NCBI GenBank assembly: GCA_000432595.1
Contig: HF996851.1
Location: 34,037-98,036, forward strand
Direction: 5' to 3'
Source: Clostridium sp. CAG:710
GTDB lineage: Bacteria > Bacillota_I > Bacilli_A > RF39 > UBA660
DNA: 64,000 bases
The notes below the pieces were generated by a model. That model made no database searches and had not been told where the DNA came from. It saw only the letters and a program-made list of their open reading frames with translations. A program made the position numbers and the translations under genes. Every line of letters begins with the position of its first letter. The stretch's first letter is position 1. Of this stretch, positions 1 through 7,658 are shown in pieces.

Positions 1-299
1 TGTTAAGAAAAATAAATAATTATACAATAAAAGAAGTAAGTAGTATTACTAATGTTTCATTCTCTACTATAAGTAAGGCAGAACTTTTAATTGTAAGAAT
101 AACTGATAATACGATATCAGAACTTTCCCATGCATACAATATGCCAGAAGATATGATAAAAGAATTAATTAATAAACAAAGTAAAGGAACTAATAGACAA
201 GAAATATTCTACATGATTTCTAGATATTACATGAATGACGCTAAAGAATCTATTAAAGAATTAGAAAAATCATTAGGGAGTATAAAATATGCTAAATAG
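1..299 (+). CDS. Helix-turn-helix-like protein, 5' end cut by the window edge
   Basis: An open frame enters from the left edge (first complete codon at 3) and stops with TAG at 297-299. About 98 residues are visible. The pattern, an N-terminal 'YTIKEVSSITNVSFSTISKAE' type helix-turn-helix followed by a helical tail ending 'EIFYMISRYYM', matches each half of the protein encoded just downstream, so the two genes look like relatives made by duplication. The next start codon overlaps this stop by 11 bases, which implies one transcript and translational coupling. A DNA-binding XRE-like role is inferred from the helix pattern only; no operator or partner is visible. Confidence 0.6.
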   Translation, partial: LRKINNYTIKEVSSITNVSFSTISKAELLIVRITDNTISELSHAYNMPEDMIKELINKQSKGTNRQEIFYMISRYYMNDAKESIKELEKSLGSIKYAK

Positions 300-885
300 T
301 ACAATTAAATTAATAAGATTAACTATTGGATATACAACAAATGCAGTTGCACAGGAAGCTGGATATACACTTGGCTATATTTTAAAGCTTGAAAATTCAA
401 AAGAAAATATAAGCAAAAAACTCATGAATTCATTCCAAACAGTATATGATATGCCATTATCTAAAATTAAAGAAATAAGTAGGCTTGAAGATTATGGCTA
501 TACAAGAGCTGGAATAATATCTGAGATATCAGACTACTACATCGCATCTGGCACTAATAAAAGTCCCAAAAAATATGTAAGTGAAGACCCAGAAGTACTA
601 ATCAAACTAATAAGAATTGTAACTGGACAAACATTGGATGATGTTGCAGGTATAGCGGGTATTACTGAACAAAAGCTTTCTGCACTTGAAAGTTATGACT
701 TAGAAATAACTAAAAAAGATCATTACAACTTAGCTAAAGCATTTGATATGACAAACTGCGAAATGGATAAATTAATGGATATGTATGATAAAGAACTTAG
801 TAGAGTAGAATTACTTTCTGCAATATCTGAATACTATATAGAAAAAGAAATGAAGGTTAAAACAAAAGTTAAAGGCTTAAATTAA
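289..885 (+). CDS. Two-repeat helix-turn-helix-like protein
   Basis: The protein has 198 residues and two homologous halves of about 95. Each half begins with 'IKLIRLTIGYTTNAVAQEAG' or 'IKLIRIVTGQTLDDVAGIAG', a weak XRE-like helix-turn-helix, and ends in 'IISEISDYYI' or 'LLSAISEYYI'. The partial gene upstream carries the same unit, so three copies lie in tandem. The start ATG at 289 overlaps the upstream stop. A hairpin terminator directly after the stop closes the transcript. There are no membrane segments. The likely role is a DNA-binding regulator, but the second recognition helix is poorly conserved, so the function is unproven. Confidence 0.6.
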   Translation: MLNSTIKLIRLTIGYTTNAVAQEAGYTLGYILKLENSKENISKKLMNSFQTVYDMPLSKIKEISRLEDYGYTRAGIISEISDYYIASGTNKSPKKYVSEDPEVLIKLIRIVTGQTLDDVAGIAGITEQKLSALESYDLEITKKDHYNLAKAFDMTNCEMDKLMDMYDKELSRVELLSAISEYYIEKEMKVKTKVKGLN

Positions 886-896
886 GGCCTTTTTTT
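871..896 (+). terminator. Rho-independent terminator
   Basis: A stem AAAGGC pairs with GCCTTT around a short AT loop and runs into seven T residues. It overlaps the last codons of the two-repeat HTH gene and ends that transcript before the rhomboid gene. Confidence 0.7.
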
Positions 897-936
897 AGTT
901 GCTTAAAATATACTTTATTTATTCTTTAAAATATTA

Positions 937-942
937 TATAAT
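937..942 (+). promoter_or_regulatory. -10 box ahead of rhomboid gene
   Basis: A perfect TATAAT lies 21 bases before the start ATG of the rhomboid gene and just after the upstream terminator. No good -35 match sits 17 bases further up, so strength is uncertain. Confidence 0.45.
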
Positions 943-963
943 ACAAGTACGGAAGGTGAAATT

Positions 964-2109
964 ATGTTAGAACGACTAGATGAGAAAAATGAAATGATAA
1001 TGAAATTGCTTCATTACTTTATAACACAAAAAAATTATAGTCCAATTATTTTACAGGGTGTTAATAATGAGATATGGCTTGAAAATATGGACTCCCAATA
1101 TAGAATAATAAGAATAGTATCTAATCATATCCATAATGAAGAACAACTTGAATATGATGTATTTAAAGCAAAACATATTGTAGGTAAAATAAAAAGAAAA
1201 ACATTTACTTTTAATATGAATGTTTTAACAATTTTTACAGATATAAATGAAGATTTAAAACTTACTAATTTTAAAAACTATGATTTTATATATTTGGATA
1301 CTGAAAAAGATCTAAAAAAGTATGATTTTGTTACTGAGGTTTTTCCTGATATTACAAAAAAGCTTAAATTTAGTGAAGATGGAGTATCACTATACTTAAA
1401 AATTACAGGGGAGATTCATAAAAAAAATGTAGCAGACCAAGAAGAAGCGGAAGAGATTTTTAAACCTAAAAAGCCTATTATTACTTATATATTAATAGCT
1501 TTAAATGTATTAATTTTCCTATATATGATGATAGGAGATAATTATAGTAAAATGATAGAAGCATTTGCGGTTTATAAACCTTATATAGTACAAAGAGGTC
1601 AAATATATAGATTGCTTACTGGTGCTTTTTTACATGCCAATATATTCCATTTACTGTTTAACTGTTATGCACTATATGTAATTGGAAGCCAAACTGAATC
1701 ATTTATGGGTAAGGCAAAATACTTATTTATCTATTTATTTAGTGCAATCTCAGGTAGTCTTCTTTCTATTACATTAAATCAAGCTGGAGTATCAATAGGT
1801 GCAAGTGGGGCAATATTTGGACTTATGGGTTCATTATTATATTTTGGATATCACCATAGAGTCTACTTAGGAAATGTAATTACTTCACAAATAATTCCAT
1901 TAATAGTTCTTAATCTTATTGTGGGATTCGCATCAGGTGGACAAATAGATAATTTTGCTCATATAGGTGGATTAATAGGTGGTATATTATTTACTATGGC
2001 ACTTGGAGTAAAATATAAAAGTTCTAGGTCTGAAATGATTAATGGATGGCTTATTTCATTAATATTTATTACATTTTTAGTTTTAATCTCATTTGGAATA
2101 ATTGTCTAA
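964..2109 (+). CDS. Rhomboid family intramembrane serine protease
   Basis: The protein has 381 residues: a soluble N-terminal region of about 170, then a six- or seven-helix membrane domain. The rhomboid signature is visible, with the serine motif 'GASGAIFG' (Ser281), the partner histidine in 'AHIGGLIGG' (His333) and an early 'HLLFNCYALYVIG' segment with the conserved HxxxN. Rhomboids cut membrane helices within the bilayer; YqgP/GluP of Bacillus has a similar layout with an N-terminal soluble domain. The soluble part here (40-150) is unrecognised. AAGGTG at 952-957 is the ribosome site for the ATG at 964. Neighbours give no substrate clue. Confidence 0.9.
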   Translation: MLERLDEKNEMIMKLLHYFITQKNYSPIILQGVNNEIWLENMDSQYRIIRIVSNHIHNEEQLEYDVFKAKHIVGKIKRKTFTFNMNVLTIFTDINEDLKLTNFKNYDFIYLDTEKDLKKYDFVTEVFPDITKKLKFSEDGVSLYLKITGEIHKKNVADQEEAEEIFKPKKPIITYILIALNVLIFLYMMIGDNYSKMIEAFAVYKPYIVQRGQIYRLLTGAFLHANIFHLLFNCYALYVIGSQTESFMGKAKYLFIYLFSAISGSLLSITLNQAGVSIGASGAIFGLMGSLLYFGYHHRVYLGNVITSQIIPLIVLNLIVGFASGGQIDNFAHIGGLIGGILFTMALGVKYKSSRSEMINGWLISLIFITFLVLISFGIIV

Positions 2110-2114
2110 ATGTA

Positions 2115-2143
2115 TTGATAACTTTATGAAATAATGATAAAAT
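2115..2143 (+). promoter_or_regulatory. Promoter for the ireB-ruvX operon
   Basis: TTGATA (2115-2120), a 17-bp spacer and TAAAAT (2138-2143) lie 32 bases before the ireB start. Confidence 0.6.
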
Positions 2144-2175
2144 GAAATAGAGTTAAGAAAATAGAGGTGCATAAT

Positions 2176-2427
2176 ATGGAAATAAGTGAGACACATGCTT
2201 ATTCGATTGAATCTTTTGAAGAAGAAATCGTTAAAGATGTAATTAAAGATGTATATGAAGCTTTAGAAGAAAGAGGATATAACCCAATTAACCAACTTGT
2301 TGGTTATATAATGAGTGGAGATCCAGGTTATATTTCATCACATAAAGAAGCTAGAAATAAAATAACTAAAATAGAAAGAAATAAAATTCTAGAAGTAATA
2401 CTTCGTGAATATATAAAGAGAATCTAA
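2176..2427 (+). CDS. ireB: IreB family regulatory phosphoprotein (UPF0297)
   Basis: This 83-residue protein matches the IreB/YrzL family in length and in its conserved core, 'LEERGYNPINQLVGYIMSGD' followed by 'PGYISSHKEARNKI'. In enterococci IreB is phosphorylated by the PASTA kinase IreK and affects cephalosporin tolerance and wall synthesis. I take ATG 2176 as start rather than GTG 2167, because GAGGTG (2164-2169) then sits seven bases upstream as the ribosome site. The stop shares one base with the ruvX start. The order ireB-ruvX-DUF1292-mltG is the usual Firmicutes arrangement, which supports the call. Confidence 0.92.
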   Translation: MEISETHAYSIESFEEEIVKDVIKDVYEALEERGYNPINQLVGYIMSGDPGYISSHKEARNKITKIERNKILEVILREYIKRI

Positions 2428-2864
2428 TGAGATATTTAGGCCTTGACTTAGGAAGCAGAACACTTGGAATGGCTGTCTCCGACCCCAGTGGAATTATTGC
2501 GACTAGTATTGGTACTATTAGACATAACGAAGAATATGAAAGGCTTGTTTGTGAAGTAGAAAAGATAATAAAAGAACGTAACATTGATGAAATAGTTCTA
2601 GGACTGCCAAAAAATATGAATAATACAATTGGTTATAAAGGAGAACTTTCTTATAAATTTCGTGATATGTTAGAAGAAAAGACTAATCTAAAAGTTAACT
2701 TAGTTGATGAGAGACTAACAACTAAACAAGCAACAGACTTACTTATATCTAATGATACTAGTAGAAAAAAAAGGAAAAAAGTTGTTGATACTATGGCAGC
2801 AACAATTATATTACAATCATATTTGGATTTAATGAAAGGAAGAGAAAGAAATGGAAAATGTTAA
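2427..2864 (+). CDS. ruvX: RuvX/YqgF-type putative Holliday junction resolvase
   Basis: The protein has 145 residues with the RNase H-fold motifs of the family: 'LGLDLGSRTLGMAVSD' at the N-terminus, 'IVLGLPKNMN' in the middle and 'LVDERLTTKQA' near 95. YqgF proteins are linked to pre-16S rRNA 5' end maturation in E. coli and were first predicted as junction resolvases. The start ATG overlaps the ireB stop (TAATG), so translation is coupled. The gene ends 14 bases inside the next one. Confidence 0.93.
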   Translation: MRYLGLDLGSRTLGMAVSDPSGIIATSIGTIRHNEEYERLVCEVEKIIKERNIDEIVLGLPKNMNNTIGYKGELSYKFRDMLEEKTNLKVNLVDERLTTKQATDLLISNDTSRKKRKKVVDTMAATIILQSYLDLMKGRERNGKC

Positions 2865-3147
2865 TTCGTTTAAGTATGTTAATGAAGATGGAAAGGAAAT
2901 AGTTTGTGATATTCTATTTACATTTGATTCAGATGAGACTAAAAAAAGTTATATAGTATATACTGATAACTCAAGAGATGCAGAAGGTAATGTTCAAGTT
3001 TTCGCATCTGTTTATAGTCCAAATGATGAAAAATTAAAACTTTCACCAATTGAAACAGAACAAGAATGGAAAATAATAGAAACAATACTTAATACATTAC
3101 AAGAAGAAATAAACAAAAAATCTGAAGAAACTAATAACGAGCAATAA
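2851..3147 (+). CDS. DUF1292 domain protein (YrzB-like)
   Basis: This 98-residue acidic protein carries the DUF1292 pattern, with 'VNEDGKEIVCDILFTFDSDE', then 'KSYIVYTDNS', then 'VQVFASVYSP'. The family is conserved between ruvX and mltG across Firmicutes but has no settled function. The ATG at 2851 lies in the last codons of ruvX behind AAAGGAAGAGAAAG. The C-terminus (about 75-98) is charged and probably disordered. A perfect 8-bp hairpin begins at the last codons and may end or attenuate the transcript before mltG. Confidence 0.88.
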   Translation: MENVNSFKYVNEDGKEIVCDILFTFDSDETKKSYIVYTDNSRDAEGNVQVFASVYSPNDEKLKLSPIETEQEWKIIETILNTLQEEINKKSEETNNEQ

Positions 3148-3160
3148 GCTCGTTATTTAT
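3135..3160 (+). terminator. Hairpin between DUF1292 gene and mltG
   Basis: TAACGAGC and GCTCGTTA form a perfect 8-bp stem around AATAA, followed by a mixed T-rich stretch. The loop contains the stop codon. The T run is weak, so it may only attenuate read-through into mltG. Confidence 0.55.
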
Positions 3161-3173
3161 TAGGAGTAATGTT

Positions 3174-4250
3174 ATGAAATTAAAAAGAATATGGAAAGTA
3201 ATAATTACATTAAGCCTTTTATTAATTATTATAATTATATTTGGAATATCTATCTATAATTATGAATTATCTCCTGTAGATAAAAAGAATAAAACAGATG
3301 TTGTTATTACCATTAAAAAGGGAACTTCTACACAAAATATAATTAAATCTTTAAAAAAAGCTGACCTTATTAGAAGTGAAGGTGCTGTATTAGTATACTT
3401 AAAACTTAATAAGGTAGGAGGTCTACAAGCATCATCTTATAAATTAAACAGGGCAATGTCTTCTAAAGAAATAATTAAAATAATAAATAGTGGCAAAGGA
3501 TTTAATCCTGATGAAGTAACTATTACCTTTAAAGAAGGAAAGAATATGCGTAGTATTGCCAAAGTTATTTCTAAGAATACAAACAATAAATATGATGCAG
3601 TAATCTCTAAGTCTAATGATAAAGATTATATTAATAGACTTGCCACTAAGTATTGGTTTATAGATAAAGATGTACAAAAAGATGGAACATTCTATAAACT
3701 AGAAGGATACTTATATCCTAATACCTATGTATTTAAAAATAAAAATGTTACTATAGAAGATATATTTAATAAAATGCTTATTGAAACAGACAAAGTACTT
3801 TCAAAATATAAAACAGAGATCGAAAAAAGCAAATTATCTACTCAACAGATTATTACACTCTCTTCAATAGTAGAATTAGAAGGGCTTAGTGATAAAGATA
3901 GACCTAATATAGCTAGTGTATTTTATAATAGATTAAATAAAAACATGAGTCTAGGAAGTGATGTTACTGCTTGTTATGCACAAAAAATTGATGATACTAC
4001 ATTATGTCATAACACAGCTAACTTTAACTATAAGAGTGATTATAATACTAGACTTGTAAGTAAATTAGGACTCCCAACAGGACCTATCTGTAATCCATCT
4101 GAATCAAGTATTAAAGCAGTTTTAAATGCACCAAAAACAGATTATTTATATTTTGTCGCAGATAAAGATACTAATGTATACTTTTTCAAAACTAAAGATG
4201 AGTTTGACAAAAAAATAAAAGAACTTAAACAAAATGGGAAATGGTTATAA
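3174..4250 (+). CDS. mltG: Endolytic peptidoglycan transglycosylase MltG
   Basis: The protein has 358 residues, with one N-terminal membrane helix (about 8-28), a LysM-like subdomain and the YceG catalytic domain. The catalytic glutamate is seen in 'LSSIVELEGLSDKDR' (Glu234), followed by 'VFYNRLNKNMSLGSD' and 'LPTGPICNPS', all typical of the family. MltG cuts nascent glycan strands at the outer membrane face and sets their length; here it also shows that the organism makes peptidoglycan. AGGAG precedes ATG 3174. The stop overlaps the next start (TAATG), coupling it to trmR. Confidence 0.95.
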   Translation: MKLKRIWKVIITLSLLLIIIIIFGISIYNYELSPVDKKNKTDVVITIKKGTSTQNIIKSLKKADLIRSEGAVLVYLKLNKVGGLQASSYKLNRAMSSKEIIKIINSGKGFNPDEVTITFKEGKNMRSIAKVISKNTNNKYDAVISKSNDKDYINRLATKYWFIDKDVQKDGTFYKLEGYLYPNTYVFKNKNVTIEDIFNKMLIETDKVLSKYKTEIEKSKLSTQQIITLSSIVELEGLSDKDRPNIASVFYNRLNKNMSLGSDVTACYAQKIDDTTLCHNTANFNYKSDYNTRLVSKLGLPTGPICNPSESSIKAVLNAPKTDYLYFVADKDTNVYFFKTKDEFDKKIKELKQNGKWL

Positions 4251-4849
4251 TGAATGATGATGTTAAAGAAATAAGAAAAAATGCACTAGATAAAAACATA
4301 CCTATCATGCAAGATGAAGGAATAGAATTTTTACTTAATTTTATAAAAAGTAATAATATAGAAAATATACTTGAAGTTGGTACCGCAGTAGGATATTCTG
4401 CGATTAGAATGGCAAGTATAAGTCCATTAATTAAAGTTACTTCAATAGAACGCGATAGTACTAGATATATGGAGGCAGTTAAAAACATTGCCAAGGAACA
4501 CCTTGAAGATAGAATTACTTTGATATTTAAAGATGCAATAGACGTTGAATTTGATAAAAATACTAAATTTGATTTAATTTTTATAGATGCAGCTAAGGGA
4601 AAAAATACAGACTTTTTTCAAAAATTTCAAAAGTATTTAAAGCCTAATGGATACATAATTACTGATAATCTTAAATTTCATGGCTGTGTTGATAAGCCTC
4701 TAGAAGAAATTGAAAGTAGAAATGTTAGAGGGCTAGTTAGAAAAATAAGAAGTTATATTGAATTTCTAAAGTCTAATGAAGAATTTGAAACAGAGTTTTA
4801 TGATGTAGGTGATGGAGTATCAGTATCTAGGAGGAAGAGTAATGACTAG
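4250..4849 (+). CDS. trmR: tRNA 5-hydroxyuridine methyltransferase TrmR (YrrM-like)
   Basis: The protein has 199 residues and a class I SAM-dependent O-methyltransferase fold: motif I 'LEVGTAVGYSAIRMA', 'TSIERD', then 'DLIFIDAAKG' and 'ITDNLKFHG' as metal and substrate elements. In Bacillus, YrrM (TrmR) methylates 5-hydroxyuridine-34 to 5-methoxyuridine. Two U32 proteins that supply the hydroxylation lie just downstream, as in the Bacillus yrrMNO order, which strengthens the call. I choose ATG 4250, which overlaps the mltG stop; an in-frame ATG at 4241 would add three residues and cannot be excluded. Confidence 0.88.
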   Translation: MNDDVKEIRKNALDKNIPIMQDEGIEFLLNFIKSNNIENILEVGTAVGYSAIRMASISPLIKVTSIERDSTRYMEAVKNIAKEHLEDRITLIFKDAIDVEFDKNTKFDLIFIDAAKGKNTDFFQKFQKYLKPNGYIITDNLKFHGCVDKPLEEIESRNVRGLVRKIRSYIEFLKSNEEFETEFYDVGDGVSVSRRKSND

Positions 4850-5057
4850 AGTTAAGGAAAACACTATATATAAACATTTTAAAGGTGGATTAGTTTACGT
4901 AATTGGAATTAGTAAACACACTGAAACTATGGAAGAATTAGTAATATATGTACATAATGGTAAAATATGGGCAAGACCATATGATATGTTTATAAGTGAA
5001 GTTGATCATATCAAGTATCCTGATATAAAACAAAAATATAGATTTGAAGAGGTGTAG
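4842..5057 (+). CDS. DUF1653 domain protein
   Basis: A 71-residue protein with the DUF1653 pattern, 'YKHFKGGLVYVIGISKHTET' followed by 'VIYVHNGKIWARPYDMF'. Family members are small cytosolic proteins of unknown role. AGGAGGA (4829-4835) fixes ATG 4842 as the start; it overlaps the trmR stop by eight bases. It is an insertion between trmR and the U32 gene compared with Bacillus. A terminator overlaps its last codons. Confidence 0.85.
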   Translation: MTRVKENTIYKHFKGGLVYVIGISKHTETMEELVIYVHNGKIWARPYDMFISEVDHIKYPDIKQKYRFEEV

Positions 5058-5070
5058 AACCTCTTTTCTT
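5047..5070 (+). terminator. Rho-independent terminator
   Basis: AAGAGGT and ACCTCTT pair around the stop codon, followed by TTCTTTT. It ends the ireB-to-DUF1653 transcript. Confidence 0.7.
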
Positions 5071-5098
5071 TTACAAATTAATTATGTAATGCTATAAT
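5070..5098 (+). promoter_or_regulatory. Promoter for the U32 gene pair
   Basis: TTTACA (5070-5075), a 17-bp spacer and TATAAT (5093-5098) give a near-consensus promoter directly behind the terminator. The U32 pair is therefore separately transcribed from trmR. Confidence 0.75.
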
Positions 5099-5125
5099 AA
5101 TGGAGTATTGGAAGGAAGTGCTAAC

Positions 5126-5995
5126 GTGAAGGTACTAGTTAAAATTAATTTAGAGTCTACAATAGATAAATATATAAATAAATGCGATGGATTAATACTT
5201 GGCATTTCACACTTTTCAGTTGGATTTAAAGATACATTTGATATAGAAAAAATATCTGAAATTATAGAAAAATATCCAAATAAAGATATATTTATTTCAA
5301 TTAACAAATCTATTTTTAATAATGAATTAGAAGAGTTAGAAAAAGTACTTACACGCTTAAATAAAATGCCTATTAAAGGAATACTTTTCTATGATTTATC
5401 AATACTTTACTTAAAGAAAAAACATAATTTTAATTTTGATTTAGTATGGAATCAAACACATATGGTAACTAATTATAATACTTGTAATCATTACTATAAA
5501 AATGGCGTTAGATATGGATTTATATCAAGTGAGATTACTAAAGAAGAGATACTTGAAATAAACAAATTAAGTAAAATGGACTTTTTATATACTATAGTAG
5601 GGCATCAAGTAATGTCTTTATCTAGAAGAAGTCTTTTAACTAACTATTATACTAGTATTTCTAAAGAATATGATGGTACTACTAAAGAAATATATGAACA
5701 TGATAATAAATACTTAATTAGTGAAGATAATAATGGAACAATAATAAAAACGAGTACTATATTTAATGGGATAGAAATACTTCCTGAATTAATAGAAAAT
5801 AATCTATCATACGTTGTAGTTGATGAAGACTTAATTGATTATAATATAATTTTAAATATACTTGATATAGTTAGTAATATAATACAAGGAAAAAATGTAG
5901 AAAACAACATAAATAAAAGTTATGAGTTAATTGGAAATAATACATCTTTTCTATATAAAAAGACTATATTTAAAGTAAAAAAGGATAATAAATAG
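5126..5995 (+). CDS. U32 family protein, TrhP1-like (YrrN position)
   Basis: The protein has 289 residues and a TIM-barrel-like U32 pattern: 'GLILGISHFSVGF', 'IFISINKSIFNNEL', 'GILFYDLSI', and 'VWNQTHMVTNYNTCNHYYKNGVRYG' in place of the usual 'STQ...T...A..F...G'. Divergent short U32 proteins at this place (YrrN) act with the longer YrrO to make 5-hydroxyuridine-34 in tRNA. The long partner is two genes downstream. I choose GTG 5126 with AAGGA nine bases upstream over the TTG at 5108. The cysteine cluster of the long U32 paralogue is absent, so it is probably a partner subunit rather than a full enzyme. Confidence 0.72.
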   Translation: MKVLVKINLESTIDKYINKCDGLILGISHFSVGFKDTFDIEKISEIIEKYPNKDIFISINKSIFNNELEELEKVLTRLNKMPIKGILFYDLSILYLKKKHNFNFDLVWNQTHMVTNYNTCNHYYKNGVRYGFISSEITKEEILEINKLSKMDFLYTIVGHQVMSLSRRSLLTNYYTSISKEYDGTTKEIYEHDNKYLISEDNNGTIIKTSTIFNGIEILPELIENNLSYVVVDEDLIDYNIILNILDIVSNIIQGKNVENNINKSYELIGNNTSFLYKKTIFKVKKDNK

Positions 5996-6004
5996 AGGTG
6001 GAAT

Positions 6005-6460
6005 ATGAAAAGATTTTTATATTTACTAGAAGAACTAGTTGTATACATATTTGGATTTTTTGTAACTAATATGATAAGGGCAGTATTTTATTTAAATTCA
6101 GTTAAAACATATGATGATCTAGATCTATGGATTAGTTGTTTTAGAGGAAATTGTACTATAAAAAATACACCAGACTTCTTCATATATGTTATTGGATTAG
6201 TATTAATATCTCTATTATTTATATTTGTTTGGAAATTTATTAAAAAAATTCATCTAAAGATTGGAAAATCTAAGTTGTACATAGTACTTGAAATAATATT
6301 ATTTGTTATATACTATATACTGAATACTATTCAGTTATATGAATTAATATATAAACCATTTAAACTTGGAATATTTATGAACATATTATTAAGCATTACA
6401 ATGATATTCCCATTAATCTATATTATGTATGATAAATCTTTAGAAAGACAAGGAAAGTAA
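6005..6460 (+). CDS. Unknown four-helix membrane protein
   Basis: The protein has 151 residues with about four hydrophobic segments (roughly 8-28, 60-80, 93-112 and 124-142). A loop 'DLWISCFRGNCTIKN' with two cysteines sits between the first and second helix. I do not recognise the family. It lies nine bases after the U32-like gene and four before the second U32 gene, so it is co-transcribed with tRNA-modification genes. That position does not reveal its function. GAGGTGG precedes ATG 6005. Confidence 0.75.
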   Translation: MKRFLYLLEELVVYIFGFFVTNMIRAVFYLNSVKTYDDLDLWISCFRGNCTIKNTPDFFIYVIGLVLISLLFIFVWKFIKKIHLKIGKSKLYIVLEIILFVIYYILNTIQLYELIYKPFKLGIFMNILLSITMIFPLIYIMYDKSLERQGK

Positions 6461-6464
6461 CATT

Positions 6465-7646
6465 ATGAAAAAAATAGAGCTTTTATCTCCAGCAGGAGAT
6501 TTAGAAAGATTAAAATTAACTTTATTATATGGAGCTGATGCAGTATATATTGGGGGTATGGAATATAGCCTTAGGGCAAACGCAACTAATTTTAGTATAG
6601 AGCAAATAAAAGAAGCATGTGAATTTGCTCATAAATTAGGTAAAAAAGTATATCTAACCCTAAATATAGTATTTCATGATGAAGATATAGAGGGCGTAGA
6701 TAAATATATTAGTGATGTAGTAGAAGCTGGTATTGATGCATTTATAGTTAGTGATCCATTTATAATAAGTCATATTAAAGATAATTATGATGTAGAAGTA
6801 CATCTTTCCACACAAGCATCAACAACTAATGTAGATAGTGTTTTATATTTTAAAAATGAAGGTGTAGATAGAGTGGTTTTAGCACGTGAATTATCAAAAG
6901 ATGAAATAAAAGAGATAATTGAAAAAACAGGCGTTGATATAGAGGTTTTTATTCATGGCGCAATGTGTACTTTCTATAGTGGTAGATGTGTGTTATCTAA
7001 CTATTTAACAAATAGAGACTCTAATAGGGGTGGATGTAGTCAAGTTTGTCGTTTTGCGTTTTCCCTAGAAGATGGATATGATAAGTTTACTATGGCTACA
7101 AAAGACTTAAATATGTCTGGTTATATTAAGGATTTAATTGATATCGGAGTTAGCTCCTTAAAAGTAGAAGGAAGAATGCGCTCTTTATATTATTTAGCTA
7201 CAGTTATTGGTACATATAGAAAAATAATAGATGCATGTTATAGCGATACATTAAACAAAGAGTTTTTAGATAAACAAGTAAAAATACTAGGACGTGTTGC
7301 GAATAGAGAAACAAGTACTCATTATTTTTTAAAAAAAGCAGATTTTACTGATCAATATTATACTGGTAGACAAGAAATATCAAATCAAGACTTTCTAGGG
7401 CTTGTAACCTCTTATGATAGAGAAAATAAGATATTAACACTATCAGAAAGAAACTACTTTGAAAAAGGTTGGAAGGTAGAAGTATTTACTCCAAGAGGAG
7501 ATGTTATTCCATTTACTATAGATGAAGTCTACGATGAAGCGCTAAACCCAATTGGAGTCGCAAGACACCCAGAAGAAGTTATAAAATTAAAATTAGATAC
7601 TGATAAAGAAATAGAACAGTATTCAATGATGAGACTTAGCATTTAG
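6465..7646 (+). CDS. U32 family protein, TrhP2-like tRNA hydroxylation factor
   Basis: The protein has 393 residues and the full U32 signature: 'ELLSPAGDLERLKLTLLYGA' at the start, 'STQASTTN' near 115, 'EVFIHGAMCTFYSGRCVLSN', then the cysteine cluster 'RGGCSQVCRF' near 190, and a C-terminal small beta domain (305-390). Bacterial U32 proteins of this type (YrrO/TrhP, RlhA) hydroxylate RNA using prephenate-dependent chemistry and bind iron-sulfur through the cysteines. With TrmR and the shorter paralogue upstream it forms the set for 5-methoxyuridine-34. Older databases call it 'peptidase U32' or 'collagenase-like'; protease action is doubtful. Confidence 0.87.
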   Translation: MKKIELLSPAGDLERLKLTLLYGADAVYIGGMEYSLRANATNFSIEQIKEACEFAHKLGKKVYLTLNIVFHDEDIEGVDKYISDVVEAGIDAFIVSDPFIISHIKDNYDVEVHLSTQASTTNVDSVLYFKNEGVDRVVLARELSKDEIKEIIEKTGVDIEVFIHGAMCTFYSGRCVLSNYLTNRDSNRGGCSQVCRFAFSLEDGYDKFTMATKDLNMSGYIKDLIDIGVSSLKVEGRMRSLYYLATVIGTYRKIIDACYSDTLNKEFLDKQVKILGRVANRETSTHYFLKKADFTDQYYTGRQEISNQDFLGLVTSYDRENKILTLSERNYFEKGWKVEVFTPRGDVIPFTIDEVYDEALNPIGVARHPEEVIKLKLDTDKEIEQYSMMRLSI

Positions 7647-7658
7647 GAGGAATTGTTT

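Noticed and set aside
2167..2178. GTG at 2167 as start of ireB
   Set aside because: It sits within the ribosome site GAGGTG; ATG 2176 has proper spacing and fits the family length.
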